Below, in pieces: positions 28,642 through 36,840 of a stretch of DNA of 56,592 nt (position 1 is its first letter; each line of letters opens with the position of its first letter). Source of the stretch: Muribaculaceae bacterium (lineage in GTDB: Bacteria; Bacteroidota; Bacteroidia; Bacteroidales; Muribaculaceae); contig JAFZKD010000104.1 of assembly GCA_017553785.1 (NCBI GenBank), positions 1 through 56,592 of the forward strand. The letters are read 5' to 3'. The notes beneath the pieces were generated by a model. It did no database searches, was not told the origin of the DNA, and saw only the letters and a list, made by a program, of their open reading frames with translations. The translations under genes were made by a program, and so were the position numbers.

Positions 28642-29100
28642 ATGGATATAACATCGGTTGAATTCTATACTCTGGCATTTGTGTTGGCGATGGCATTAAT
28701 CGCGTTGCTCATTGGACGCAACGAGAAAAGCTTGCCCAGCACCTATATTGTGCAACTGCCTACGGCACCTGACGAGGAGGGGAAGGAGGACGTCTTGTCG
28801 ATTGAAGTCGTTGAGGACGGGAAAGTCAGATTCTCTCGAACAGGCTTGACTCTAGGTCCCGAGGAGACCATCAATCTGGTGTTCACCATTCGGGACGACC
28901 ATTGCTCCATTGTGGAAAAGAAAGGCAGGAAGCACCGGGGCGCGACGGGGCTGCCTGTTACGGGCGAGGTGACGGTGAAATGTTTGCGGTCAGGTATCAA
29001 GTACTGGATGCGATATGAGAGTCAGGTGACCAGCAAGTGGGCTTCTTTTACATTCGACACCACATCGCCGCAACCCAAAAATATTGAGCTAAGGTATTGA
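28642..29100 (+). CDS. small membrane-anchored hypothetical protein
   Basis: 152 residues from ATG 28642. One membrane helix near the N-terminus (about 8-25, LAFVLAMALIALLIG) and then a soluble domain rich in beta-type sequence (SIEVVEDGKVRFSRTGLTL, VFTIRDDHCSIVEKKG, VTGEVTVKC). I do not recognise the family. It lies between PorZ-like copies 1 and 2 on the same strand, 97 bases after the copy-1 stop and behind its terminator. Association with the array is by position only. Confidence 0.65.
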   Translation: MDITSVEFYTLAFVLAMALIALLIGRNEKSLPSTYIVQLPTAPDEEGKEDVLSIEVVEDGKVRFSRTGLTLGPEETINLVFTIRDDHCSIVEKKGRKHRGATGLPVTGEVTVKCLRSGIKYWMRYESQVTSKWASFTFDTTSPQPKNIELRY

Positions 29101-29172
29101 TTCCCTAAATGGTTGTATGTGTGGGTGAATGCAAAAAAAATACTAAAAGTCCAATTATTTCGTTTTTTTTTA

Positions 29173-29180
29173 TACCTTTG
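29173..29180 (+). promoter_or_regulatory. promoter -7 element of PorZ-like copy 2
   Basis: TACCTTTG inside TTTTTATACCTTTGGCCGTT, resembling the copies upstream of the first and third PorZ-like genes. The leader is about 96 bases and ends in GATATG. Confidence 0.65.
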
Positions 29181-29276
29181 GCCGTTGATTCGGCAGATGT
29201 GACTTAACATGGCTTCTATCTGCTTGATAATTAGTATATTGTGAACAATTTGATATATTATTAAACATACCTAGAT

Positions 29277-31643
29277 ATGCTAAAAAGACATATTCTTCTC
29301 TTTGTGCTCATCGTGATGTCGGTAGCGGTATCGGACGCGACCACATGGATAAGGCACAATTATTATGTGTCGTCCAGCATCCAAAATATCTTTGATACGG
29401 GCGATAAGGTTTACTATCTGAACAGTAATATGTTGTACAGGTTTGACAAAGCGACTAGCACGACTGCCGCGTTGTTCCAACAGAACATATTGTCAGACAA
29501 CTATATCGACCAGATTTATTATGACTATGAGCGGAACCTGCTGTTCGTGGCCTATGCCGATGCCAATATTGATGTCATTGACGGAGAAGGTGCGGTAACA
29601 AATATCAGCAGCGTCAAGGATGCGATTGTGCGGGTGTATAATGTCAAGTTTGATGAAAACAGTAACTTGTCGAGTTATACCGAAAAGCGGATCAACGACA
29701 TCACCTTTTCTAATGGTATGGCCTACGTTGCCATTGGTTATGGTTATGTGGCAATTGACGAGAGCACGATGAGGGTGGTGAAGGAAAAAGTGTTGAGTGA
29801 GACGATCAATGTCAATTCAGTGACTATGTTAGGTGACCTGTTGCTGATTCTCTCCAACACCTACTGCTATTACGGCTCGCCTGATGCCGATGACCCGATC
29901 AAGCAGTTCGCCAAATTTAAAAGCCCCTCTTCATCATTCACTGGCGGAAGGCTGTTTCCCATTGATGACCACTCAACGTTTGTGGTTGGCGCCTCGGCGC
30001 TGTACAGGTGTGATTTTTCGACATCACCCGTGGGCATCACGACGCTCGCGTCGGTTAAGCTGGGCTTTGTGCAGAAGTCATTGAATGGTTACATCGCCAA
30101 TTTCTCGGACCAGCAGTTCTATTATACGATTGATGAGGCCGGACTGGTGGCAACCCAGGTAGCGAACGAGGGCGGTTTTGCCAGCTGCAATCCCTCAGGC
30201 GACGGCACGGTGTGGATATCGGATGCCAACGGATTACATATTGATAACAGCACAGAGTACTATAAGTTGACTGCCATGACCACCAACCAACCCTACTGGC
30301 TCAAGTATAATACGGCAATGGATCTGCTCTATGTGGGCGTGTCGGCGCGAAACGGTAATACGCTGTTATCAGGTGCGCTGCCTGCTAACGTCATCAACAC
30401 CTTTGATGGGACGACATGGTCTGACGCCACGGCCTATAAGGCACTCGGAGCAGGCTATGAGTTTGTGTTCAATCCACTGGATTCAACGACCTATATGCGG
30501 GCTTCATGGGATCGTGGTATCCACAAGGTGACCAACAATGTGATGAAACTGAATTATACCTATGCCAATTCCTTGATTGGTAAGTATAAAGCCCATCCGG
30601 CCTTTGACATCTACGGTAACATGTGGGTGGTCAGCTCCTATCAGCATGCCGACTATCCTACAGTGCCTACTGCGGTTCTACCCAAGGAATATGTGGCCAA
30701 GAACTCAGTCTCAAAAGCCAGATGGTTTGAGCCTAGCGGCCTGACTGCACTGAATACGAATCACATGCAGCGTTCCAGGTTTTTGGTCTCAAAGTTGAAT
30801 AATATCAAGATTTATTCCGACTGTGATTACCTGTCAACAGGTATGGCGGGCCGCATCATGTGTTGGGATAATTTTAATGAGGATCCCACGTTGGACACCT
30901 ATCAGTTCACGTCAATCGGCAGTTTCATGGATCAAGCCAACAAGATGGTGACATGGTCCAATATCTCTCACATGGAAGAGGATGTTGAGGGTCTCATTTG
31001 GGTGGGTTATGAATCCGGTGTGTTCTTCTTTGATCCCAATATCGTGTTTAGTGAGGTTCCCATGGCCACCAGACCCATCGTGACTAACCAGACCGAGGAG
31101 AAAGGAAGCTACCTGTGCGAAGGTAATATCGTGTACGACATTGGCGTTGACCGTAACAACAACAAGTGGCTTGCAACCAACGAGGGTGTTTATCACGTGT
31201 CGCCCGACGGCTCTCAGATAATTGCCCACTACACGACCTCAAACAGCGATATTCCCAGCGACATCGTCTATAGTGTGGAGTGCGATACCAAACATAACCG
31301 GGTTTATATCTATACCGAGAATGGATTCGCCGAGTATTTCGCCGAGGCTGATGCTCCCGCACTGGACTTTAATAGCGTGTATGCTTATCCCAATCCTGTT
31401 GAGCCCGACTTTACCGGTATGGTCAAGATTGCGAACCTGATGGCAGATACCTACGTGACAATTACCGACCATAATGGACAGGTGGTGGCACAATTGGGCC
31501 CGGTGATGGGTGGTGCCTTGTGGGACGGCAGCGGTGCTGATGGCTCAAGAGTGGATACAGGACTCTATAACATTTATGTTTCCCAGGGTGGGCAACCCGT
31601 CACAACGGGCGCTCCCCAAGCCACTATCATGATTATCAAGTAA
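29277..31643 (+). CDS. PorZ-like secreted beta-propeller protein, copy 2
   Basis: 788 residues, with the same plan as copy 1: signal peptide (1-20, ending VAVSDA), TTWIRHNYYVSSSIQNIFDT at the start of the propeller, blades with YADANIDVIDGEG, WLKYNTAMDLLYVGVSARNG and NNNKWLATNEGVYHVS, and a C-terminal sorting-type domain from YAYPNPVEPDFTG to TIMIIK. It is closest by eye to copies 1 and 3; the last ~130 residues are very alike between copies, while central loops (for instance around the SYQHADYPT segment) vary. Own promoter and terminator. Function inferred as T9SS surface-complex related. Confidence 0.8.
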   Translation: MLKRHILLFVLIVMSVAVSDATTWIRHNYYVSSSIQNIFDTGDKVYYLNSNMLYRFDKATSTTAALFQQNILSDNYIDQIYYDYERNLLFVAYADANIDVIDGEGAVTNISSVKDAIVRVYNVKFDENSNLSSYTEKRINDITFSNGMAYVAIGYGYVAIDESTMRVVKEKVLSETINVNSVTMLGDLLLILSNTYCYYGSPDADDPIKQFAKFKSPSSSFTGGRLFPIDDHSTFVVGASALYRCDFSTSPVGITTLASVKLGFVQKSLNGYIANFSDQQFYYTIDEAGLVATQVANEGGFASCNPSGDGTVWISDANGLHIDNSTEYYKLTAMTTNQPYWLKYNTAMDLLYVGVSARNGNTLLSGALPANVINTFDGTTWSDATAYKALGAGYEFVFNPLDSTTYMRASWDRGIHKVTNNVMKLNYTYANSLIGKYKAHPAFDIYGNMWVVSSYQHADYPTVPTAVLPKEYVAKNSVSKARWFEPSGLTALNTNHMQRSRFLVSKLNNIKIYSDCDYLSTGMAGRIMCWDNFNEDPTLDTYQFTSIGSFMDQANKMVTWSNISHMEEDVEGLIWVGYESGVFFFDPNIVFSEVPMATRPIVTNQTEEKGSYLCEGNIVYDIGVDRNNNKWLATNEGVYHVSPDGSQIIAHYTTSNSDIPSDIVYSVECDTKHNRVYIYTENGFAEYFAEADAPALDFNSVYAYPNPVEPDFTGMVKIANLMADTYVTITDHNGQVVAQLGPVMGGALWDGSGADGSRVDTGLYNIYVSQGGQPVTTGAPQATIMIIK

Positions 31644-31670
31644 CCCCGCAAGGACTATACTGATACTCGG

Positions 31671-31720
31671 TTCATCCGTTTTGAATGATGCTTTGTTCAG
31701 GACGGATGAATCGTTTTTTT
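31671..31720 (+). terminator. terminator after PorZ-like copy 2
   Basis: TTCATCCGT (31671-31679) pairs with ACGGATGAA (31702-31710), followed by TCGTTTTTTT. Strong intrinsic terminator. The rest of the 340-bp gap to copy 3 contains no gene, only the copy-3 promoter and leader. Confidence 0.8.
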
Positions 31721-31880
31721 GTGTCATAACTATGGCTCTGTCGGTGCAGTCGACACTATCTGGAAGAGTGGGGGCGGGCTTTACTTGATGGTGTCTGATT
31801 CAGGTGCCTGTCAGATGGTTGTGGTTGCGACGAGTTAGTTAAAATAAGTGTCAAAAGGCCTCTTTTTCGGTTTTATTTTA

Positions 31881-31888
31881 TAACTTTG
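31881..31888 (+). promoter_or_regulatory. promoter -7 element of PorZ-like copy 3
   Basis: TAACTTTG, preceded by TTTTATTTTA and followed by GCTTTTAATTCAGCGG, matching the pattern upstream of copies 1 and 2. The leader is about 95 bases, ending in GATATG. Copies 4 and 5 have no such box and are probably read from here. Confidence 0.65.
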
Positions 31889-31983
31889 GCTTTTAATTCA
31901 GCGGATAATGCGGTCACTGCTGCGTATATCCCTGTAATTCAGTGTGTTGATATTGATTTGAAATATAATAAATCTTTTACGAT

Positions 31984-34338
31984 ATGTTAAAGAAACATCT
32001 TATTCTCTTGACCCTCTTGGTAATTGTGGCAGCAAGCGGTAACGCGGGCACTTGGAAAATGCATAACAGCTATGTGACCAGCAATATCCAAAACATTTTT
32101 GATACAGGCAGTCAAGTATATTATTTGAACAGTAACGTGTTGTTCAGATATGATAAGTCAACCCAGGTCACGACCGCGTTGAATCAGCAGAATGTCCTCT
32201 CCGACAGTCATATCGACCAGATCTATTTTGACTATGAGCGGAACCTGCTCTTTGTCGCCTATATCAACGCCAATATCGATGTGATTGACGGTAATGGCAA
32301 GGTGACTAATGTTCCGGCGATCAAGAATGCCCTTTCCCATGTGTATAATTACACGTTGAGCAGTTCGGTGCTGGCCGATTATTCCGCGAAAAAGATCAAT
32401 GACATCACTTTCGCCAATGGTGTGGCCTACATCACGGCCGGTTTCAGGTATGTCGCTCTGAATGAGTCCGACATGAGGGTGATTTCAGATGATGTGCTGG
32501 GCGATGAGATCAAACTCAATTCGGTTGCTGTATTAGGCGACAACATGATCATCCTGTCCAATACCAACTGCTATTATGGCCCTAAAGGCTCGAGTAATCC
32601 CATCGGGGAGTTTGCTAGATATACCAATCCTGTCTCTACGATGAATGCGGCCAAGATATTCCCCATCGATGACCACTCGGCATTTGTCCTTGGCCCGTCG
32701 GCCTTGTACAATTATGATTTCTTGGGTGGCACGCTGACCAAGACAACGTTGGTTTCAAATAAGCCGACGAGTGTTCAGAAGACTTCGACCGGTTTTATCG
32801 CCAACTTTGCAGGGCAGTCATTCTACTATACCATCGATGCGACTGGCAAGGTGGCCACCAAGGCATCGACGGCTGTCGGATTCGCTTCCTCCTATCCGAC
32901 GGGTGATGGCACAGTCTGGATCAGCGACGCTTATGGTCTGCACGTCAAGAACAGTTCGGCGTATTATAAACTCAATACCTTGACTACCAACCAGCCTTAC
33001 TGGCTCAAGTACAACAGTGCGATGGATCTGCTCTATGTGTGCTCCACCGCGCGCAATGGCAAGAACGTGATTACCGAGACTCCGGCTAACGTTATCAATG
33101 CCTATAATGGAAGCACCTGGTCCAATGTCACGGCCTATTCCGCTAATGGTTCAGGCTATGAGTTTGTGTTCAACCCGCTGGATTCCACGACCTATGTCCG
33201 TGCCAGTTGGGAGAATGGTCTCCACAAGGTGACCAACAACGTTCTGAAGTACACCTATACCAGGAACAATTCCTTGATGGGAACCTTCAAGGCTCATCCC
33301 GCATTTGATAAATATGGAAACATGTGGGTGGTTAGTTCCTATGGCAATGAGAATTGCCCGGCTGCCGTATTGCCCAAGGCAAAGGTGGCACAGGCTTCGG
33401 TCTCCAAGACCGATTGGTTCCAGCCCACAGGACTTAAGGCGCTGAATACGGGCAACATGCAGCGCTCGCGCTTTGTTATCTCAAGGTTGAACAACGTCAA
33501 GATTTATTCCGACTGTGACTATTTGGGTTCGGACTTTAGGGGACGCATCCTGTGCTGGGACAACTTTAACGAGGACCCCACTGTGAACGATTACAAGTTT
33601 TTGAGCATTTCCCACTTTACCGACCAGGACAACAAGCAAGTGAAATGGACCTATCTCCTGCATATCGAGGAGGCCCCCGATGGCTATATCTGGGTGGGTC
33701 ATACCGGAGGCTTGTTCTTCTTCCATCCCGACGAAGTGTTCGCTGTTAATCCTAAGGCTGTGCGCCCCCGTGTCACTGTCGCCAAGTCGAGCGATGATTT
33801 GGGCTACCTGTGTGACGGATTTGAGGTGCATGATGTCGGCTTTGAACGCAGCGGCAGGAAGTGGATTGCCACCAACAATGGACTCTTTTATGTTTCGCCC
33901 GATGGTACCGAAGTGTATGAGCATTTCACGACCCGTAACAGCGACATTCCCAGCGACATCGTCTATAGCGTGGAGTGTGACACGAAGCATGACCGTGTAT
34001 ATATTTACACTGATAATGGCTTTGCCGAGTATGTGCCTGACAGTGAGGCGGCTTCGCTCGATTTCAACAATGTCTATGTTTTCCCCAATCCCGTTGAGCC
34101 AGACTTTACTGGAATGGTCAAGATTGCAGGCCTCATGGCCGACACCTACATCACTGTCACGAACCACGAGGGTGCTGTGGTTGCCCAATTAGGCCCAGTG
34201 ATGGGTAGTGCCTTGTGGGACTGCAGTGACGCCAGCGGAGAGAGGGTTCCGACGGGTGTGTACAACATTTATGCAGCTCAAGGTGCTTATCCTGTGGCAA
34301 CGGGAACACCGCAAAGCACGGTCATGATTATCAGGTAA
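31984..34338 (+). CDS. PorZ-like secreted beta-propeller protein, copy 3
   Basis: 784 residues. Signal peptide (1-20, LLTLLVIVAASGNA), GTWKMHNSYVTSNIQNIFDT opening the N-terminal propeller, and blade motifs YINANIDVIDGNG, WLKYNSAMDLLYVCSTARNG and GRKWIATNNGLFYVS. The sorting-type C-terminal domain runs from YVFPNPVEPDFTG to TVMIIR. Probably the first gene of a three-gene unit with copies 4 and 5 (71- and 49-base gaps with no promoter). As with the other copies, surface export by T9SS is inferred from the C-terminal domain and not shown. Confidence 0.8.
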   Translation: MLKKHLILLTLLVIVAASGNAGTWKMHNSYVTSNIQNIFDTGSQVYYLNSNVLFRYDKSTQVTTALNQQNVLSDSHIDQIYFDYERNLLFVAYINANIDVIDGNGKVTNVPAIKNALSHVYNYTLSSSVLADYSAKKINDITFANGVAYITAGFRYVALNESDMRVISDDVLGDEIKLNSVAVLGDNMIILSNTNCYYGPKGSSNPIGEFARYTNPVSTMNAAKIFPIDDHSAFVLGPSALYNYDFLGGTLTKTTLVSNKPTSVQKTSTGFIANFAGQSFYYTIDATGKVATKASTAVGFASSYPTGDGTVWISDAYGLHVKNSSAYYKLNTLTTNQPYWLKYNSAMDLLYVCSTARNGKNVITETPANVINAYNGSTWSNVTAYSANGSGYEFVFNPLDSTTYVRASWENGLHKVTNNVLKYTYTRNNSLMGTFKAHPAFDKYGNMWVVSSYGNENCPAAVLPKAKVAQASVSKTDWFQPTGLKALNTGNMQRSRFVISRLNNVKIYSDCDYLGSDFRGRILCWDNFNEDPTVNDYKFLSISHFTDQDNKQVKWTYLLHIEEAPDGYIWVGHTGGLFFFHPDEVFAVNPKAVRPRVTVAKSSDDLGYLCDGFEVHDVGFERSGRKWIATNNGLFYVSPDGTEVYEHFTTRNSDIPSDIVYSVECDTKHDRVYIYTDNGFAEYVPDSEAASLDFNNVYVFPNPVEPDFTGMVKIAGLMADTYITVTNHEGAVVAQLGPVMGSALWDCSDASGERVPTGVYNIYAAQGAYPVATGTPQSTVMIIR

Positions 34339-34409
34339 GCCATACAATTTACTGCAGTTTGTCACGTTCTAATAGAAATGAATGGTTTTTCATCTTAGAT
34401 AGGCTCAGT

Positions 34410-36791
34410 ATGTTAAAAAGATATCTTGTTCTGCTTGCAGTCATGGTGGTGGCTTCGCTTGTCACCAATGCAGGCACATGGAAAATCCACAACAGCTATG
34501 TGGGTTCCAAGGTGTACAATGTGGTGGATGCCCGAGATAAGGTCTATTACCATAACGGCAAGTCGCTGTACAGGTATGATAAGGCCACACAGTCAACGGT
34601 GATGCTGACCCCGCAGAACCTCCTTTCGGACTACACGGTGGATAATATCTTCTACGATTCCCAAAAGGATCTGCTTTTTGTCGCCTATGAGAATTGTAAT
34701 ATCGATGTCATCGATGGTAACGGCAAGGTGACCAATATCAGCAATTACGGCAATGCCAATCCCCGTATGCGCCGTTATGTCGTGGAAAATGGATCGCTAA
34801 CTGAATACACCGACTGGTCCATCTCGGATATCACTTTCTTGAATGGTACGGCATGTGTCGCAACGGGCGTCGGGTATTTCCTGATTAACGAGTCGACCAT
34901 GAAGATCACCCGCTACATGGAGCTGAAAGATGAAGTCACGGTCAACTCAACGGCGCTGTTGGGTGACCTGTTGCTCATCTTGACCAATGCCAGCTGCTAT
35001 TACGGCCCGGTATCGTCCGATGACCCTATCAATGAGTTCAAGAAGCAGAAGGCCAGTTCGTCGGCTGGTGGTAAGATGTTCCCCATCGACAGCCATTCGA
35101 CATTTGTGCTGGGAGGTTCGGCCCTCTATCATTTTGACTTTTCAGGCGCTACCCCCACGGTAACGACGTTAGTGTCTGCCAAGCCTACAAATGTGCAGCG
35201 GACAGCTACGGGCTTTATCGCTAATTTCTCAGGCAAGAATTATTACTACACCTTTGATTCGTCAGGCAAGTCTCCGACTAAAGTGAGCACCCAGGGCGGT
35301 ATGGTCTCGTCAAATCCTGACGGCGACGGCACCGTGTGGATTGCCGATGCCGACGGCCTGCATACCCTTAACGGCTCAGTCATTGGAGAACTGAATGCCA
35401 TGACGACCGATGAGCCTTACTGGCTCAAGTATAACACCGCTACCGACCTGCTCTATGTGGGCGTGTCGGCGAGAAACGGCATCATGCACTTGTATGACCT
35501 TCCTGCCAACGCCATCAATGTTTATGACGGTCAGACGTGGGCCGATGCTACCGCTTATAAGGCCAACGGCGCAGGCTATGAGTTCGTTTTCAACCCCATG
35601 GATTCCACGACCTACTTGCGCGCAAGCTGGAATCTTGGTCTCCACAAGGTGACCAATAATGTCTTAAAGACCACCTACTCCAAGAGCAATTCACTGATGG
35701 GAACCTACAAGGCCCATCCGGCATTTGACAAACAGGGTAACCTGTGGGTCGTTAACTCGTATAAGAGCAAGAAGGATTCAGTCGTTTATCATGGTGACTC
35801 TATCCCCACGCCTCCAGTGGCCATGCTGTCCAAAGAGAAGGTGGCCAAGACCAAGGTGACCTATAACGACTGGTTCATGCCCAGTGGCCTTGGCTTTGTA
35901 TATACCGGGAAGATGCAACGGTCGCGCTTTGTGATTTCTAAACTCAATAACGCCAAGATTTATACCGATGGCGATTTTATGGACAAGGGCGCATCGGGCT
36001 CGATTTTGTGCTGGGATAATTTTAGCGAGGATCCCACAGTAGATAATTACACCCTGTCATCAATTTCAAGTTTCACCGACCAGAATAACAAACTGATCAA
36101 GTGGGTCAACCTTTCACACATGGAGGAGGATGCCGATGGCCTCATTTGGACGGGGCACACTGCAGGCTTGTTTGTATTCAACCCGTCGGTGGTCTTTGAT
36201 CTGAACCCCAAGGCTATCCGCCCCAAGGTGCTCAGTGCGCCGTTGAACGAGGATTTAGGCACTTTGTGCGAGGGCTGTTGTGTCTATGACATTGCTGTTG
36301 ACCGTGACAACAATAAATGGATTGCTACCAGCAATGGACTCTATTTCGTATCCCCTGACGGCACCCGGATCTATGAGCATTACACGACACAGACAAGCGA
36401 TATCCCCAGCGATATCGTGTATAGCGTGGAGTGTGATCCGGAGCATAGCCGTGTTTACATCTATACCCAAAACGGATTTGCCGAGTATATGGATGGTGAG
36501 CCTGCGGCTATTGACTATAATAATGTCATTGTCTATCCTAATCCTGTTGAGCCCGATTTTACCGGAATGGTAAGGATTGAGGGACTCATGGCAGATTCCT
36601 ATGTGACAATCACCGACCATGACGGGCACACCGTGGCCCAGATGGGACCGGTAACCGGAACGGTGTTGTGGGACGCTTGTGACGCCGATGGCGACAGGCT
36701 CCCAACGGGTATCTACGGCATCTATGCGTCACAGGGCTCAATCCCCGTGGCTAACAATAAGCCGTGTGCCACAGTCATGATTATCAAGTAA
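34410..36791 (+). CDS. PorZ-like secreted beta-propeller protein, copy 4
   Basis: 793 residues from ATG 34410, which begins the signal peptide MLKRYLVLLAVMVVASLVTNA; the frame is open further upstream but that part is not signal-like. GTWKIHNSYVGSKVYNVVDA starts the propeller. Blades include YENCNIDVIDGNG, WLKYNTATDLLYVGVSARNG and DNNKWIATSNGLYFVS. An extra loop with SYKSKKDSVVYHGDSIPTPP (about 450) is not in copies 1 and 3. C-terminal domain from IVYPNPVEPDFTG to VMIIK. No promoter of its own; likely cotranscribed with copy 3. Confidence 0.8.
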   Translation: MLKRYLVLLAVMVVASLVTNAGTWKIHNSYVGSKVYNVVDARDKVYYHNGKSLYRYDKATQSTVMLTPQNLLSDYTVDNIFYDSQKDLLFVAYENCNIDVIDGNGKVTNISNYGNANPRMRRYVVENGSLTEYTDWSISDITFLNGTACVATGVGYFLINESTMKITRYMELKDEVTVNSTALLGDLLLILTNASCYYGPVSSDDPINEFKKQKASSSAGGKMFPIDSHSTFVLGGSALYHFDFSGATPTVTTLVSAKPTNVQRTATGFIANFSGKNYYYTFDSSGKSPTKVSTQGGMVSSNPDGDGTVWIADADGLHTLNGSVIGELNAMTTDEPYWLKYNTATDLLYVGVSARNGIMHLYDLPANAINVYDGQTWADATAYKANGAGYEFVFNPMDSTTYLRASWNLGLHKVTNNVLKTTYSKSNSLMGTYKAHPAFDKQGNLWVVNSYKSKKDSVVYHGDSIPTPPVAMLSKEKVAKTKVTYNDWFMPSGLGFVYTGKMQRSRFVISKLNNAKIYTDGDFMDKGASGSILCWDNFSEDPTVDNYTLSSISSFTDQNNKLIKWVNLSHMEEDADGLIWTGHTAGLFVFNPSVVFDLNPKAIRPKVLSAPLNEDLGTLCEGCCVYDIAVDRDNNKWIATSNGLYFVSPDGTRIYEHYTTQTSDIPSDIVYSVECDPEHSRVYIYTQNGFAEYMDGEPAAIDYNNVIVYPNPVEPDFTGMVRIEGLMADSYVTITDHDGHTVAQMGPVTGTVLWDACDADGDRLPTGIYGIYASQGSIPVANNKPCATVMIIK

Positions 36792-36840
36792 AACAATAAC
36801 ACTATCCCTGTTGATGAAAGGGGTTAATAATCAGTTTATA

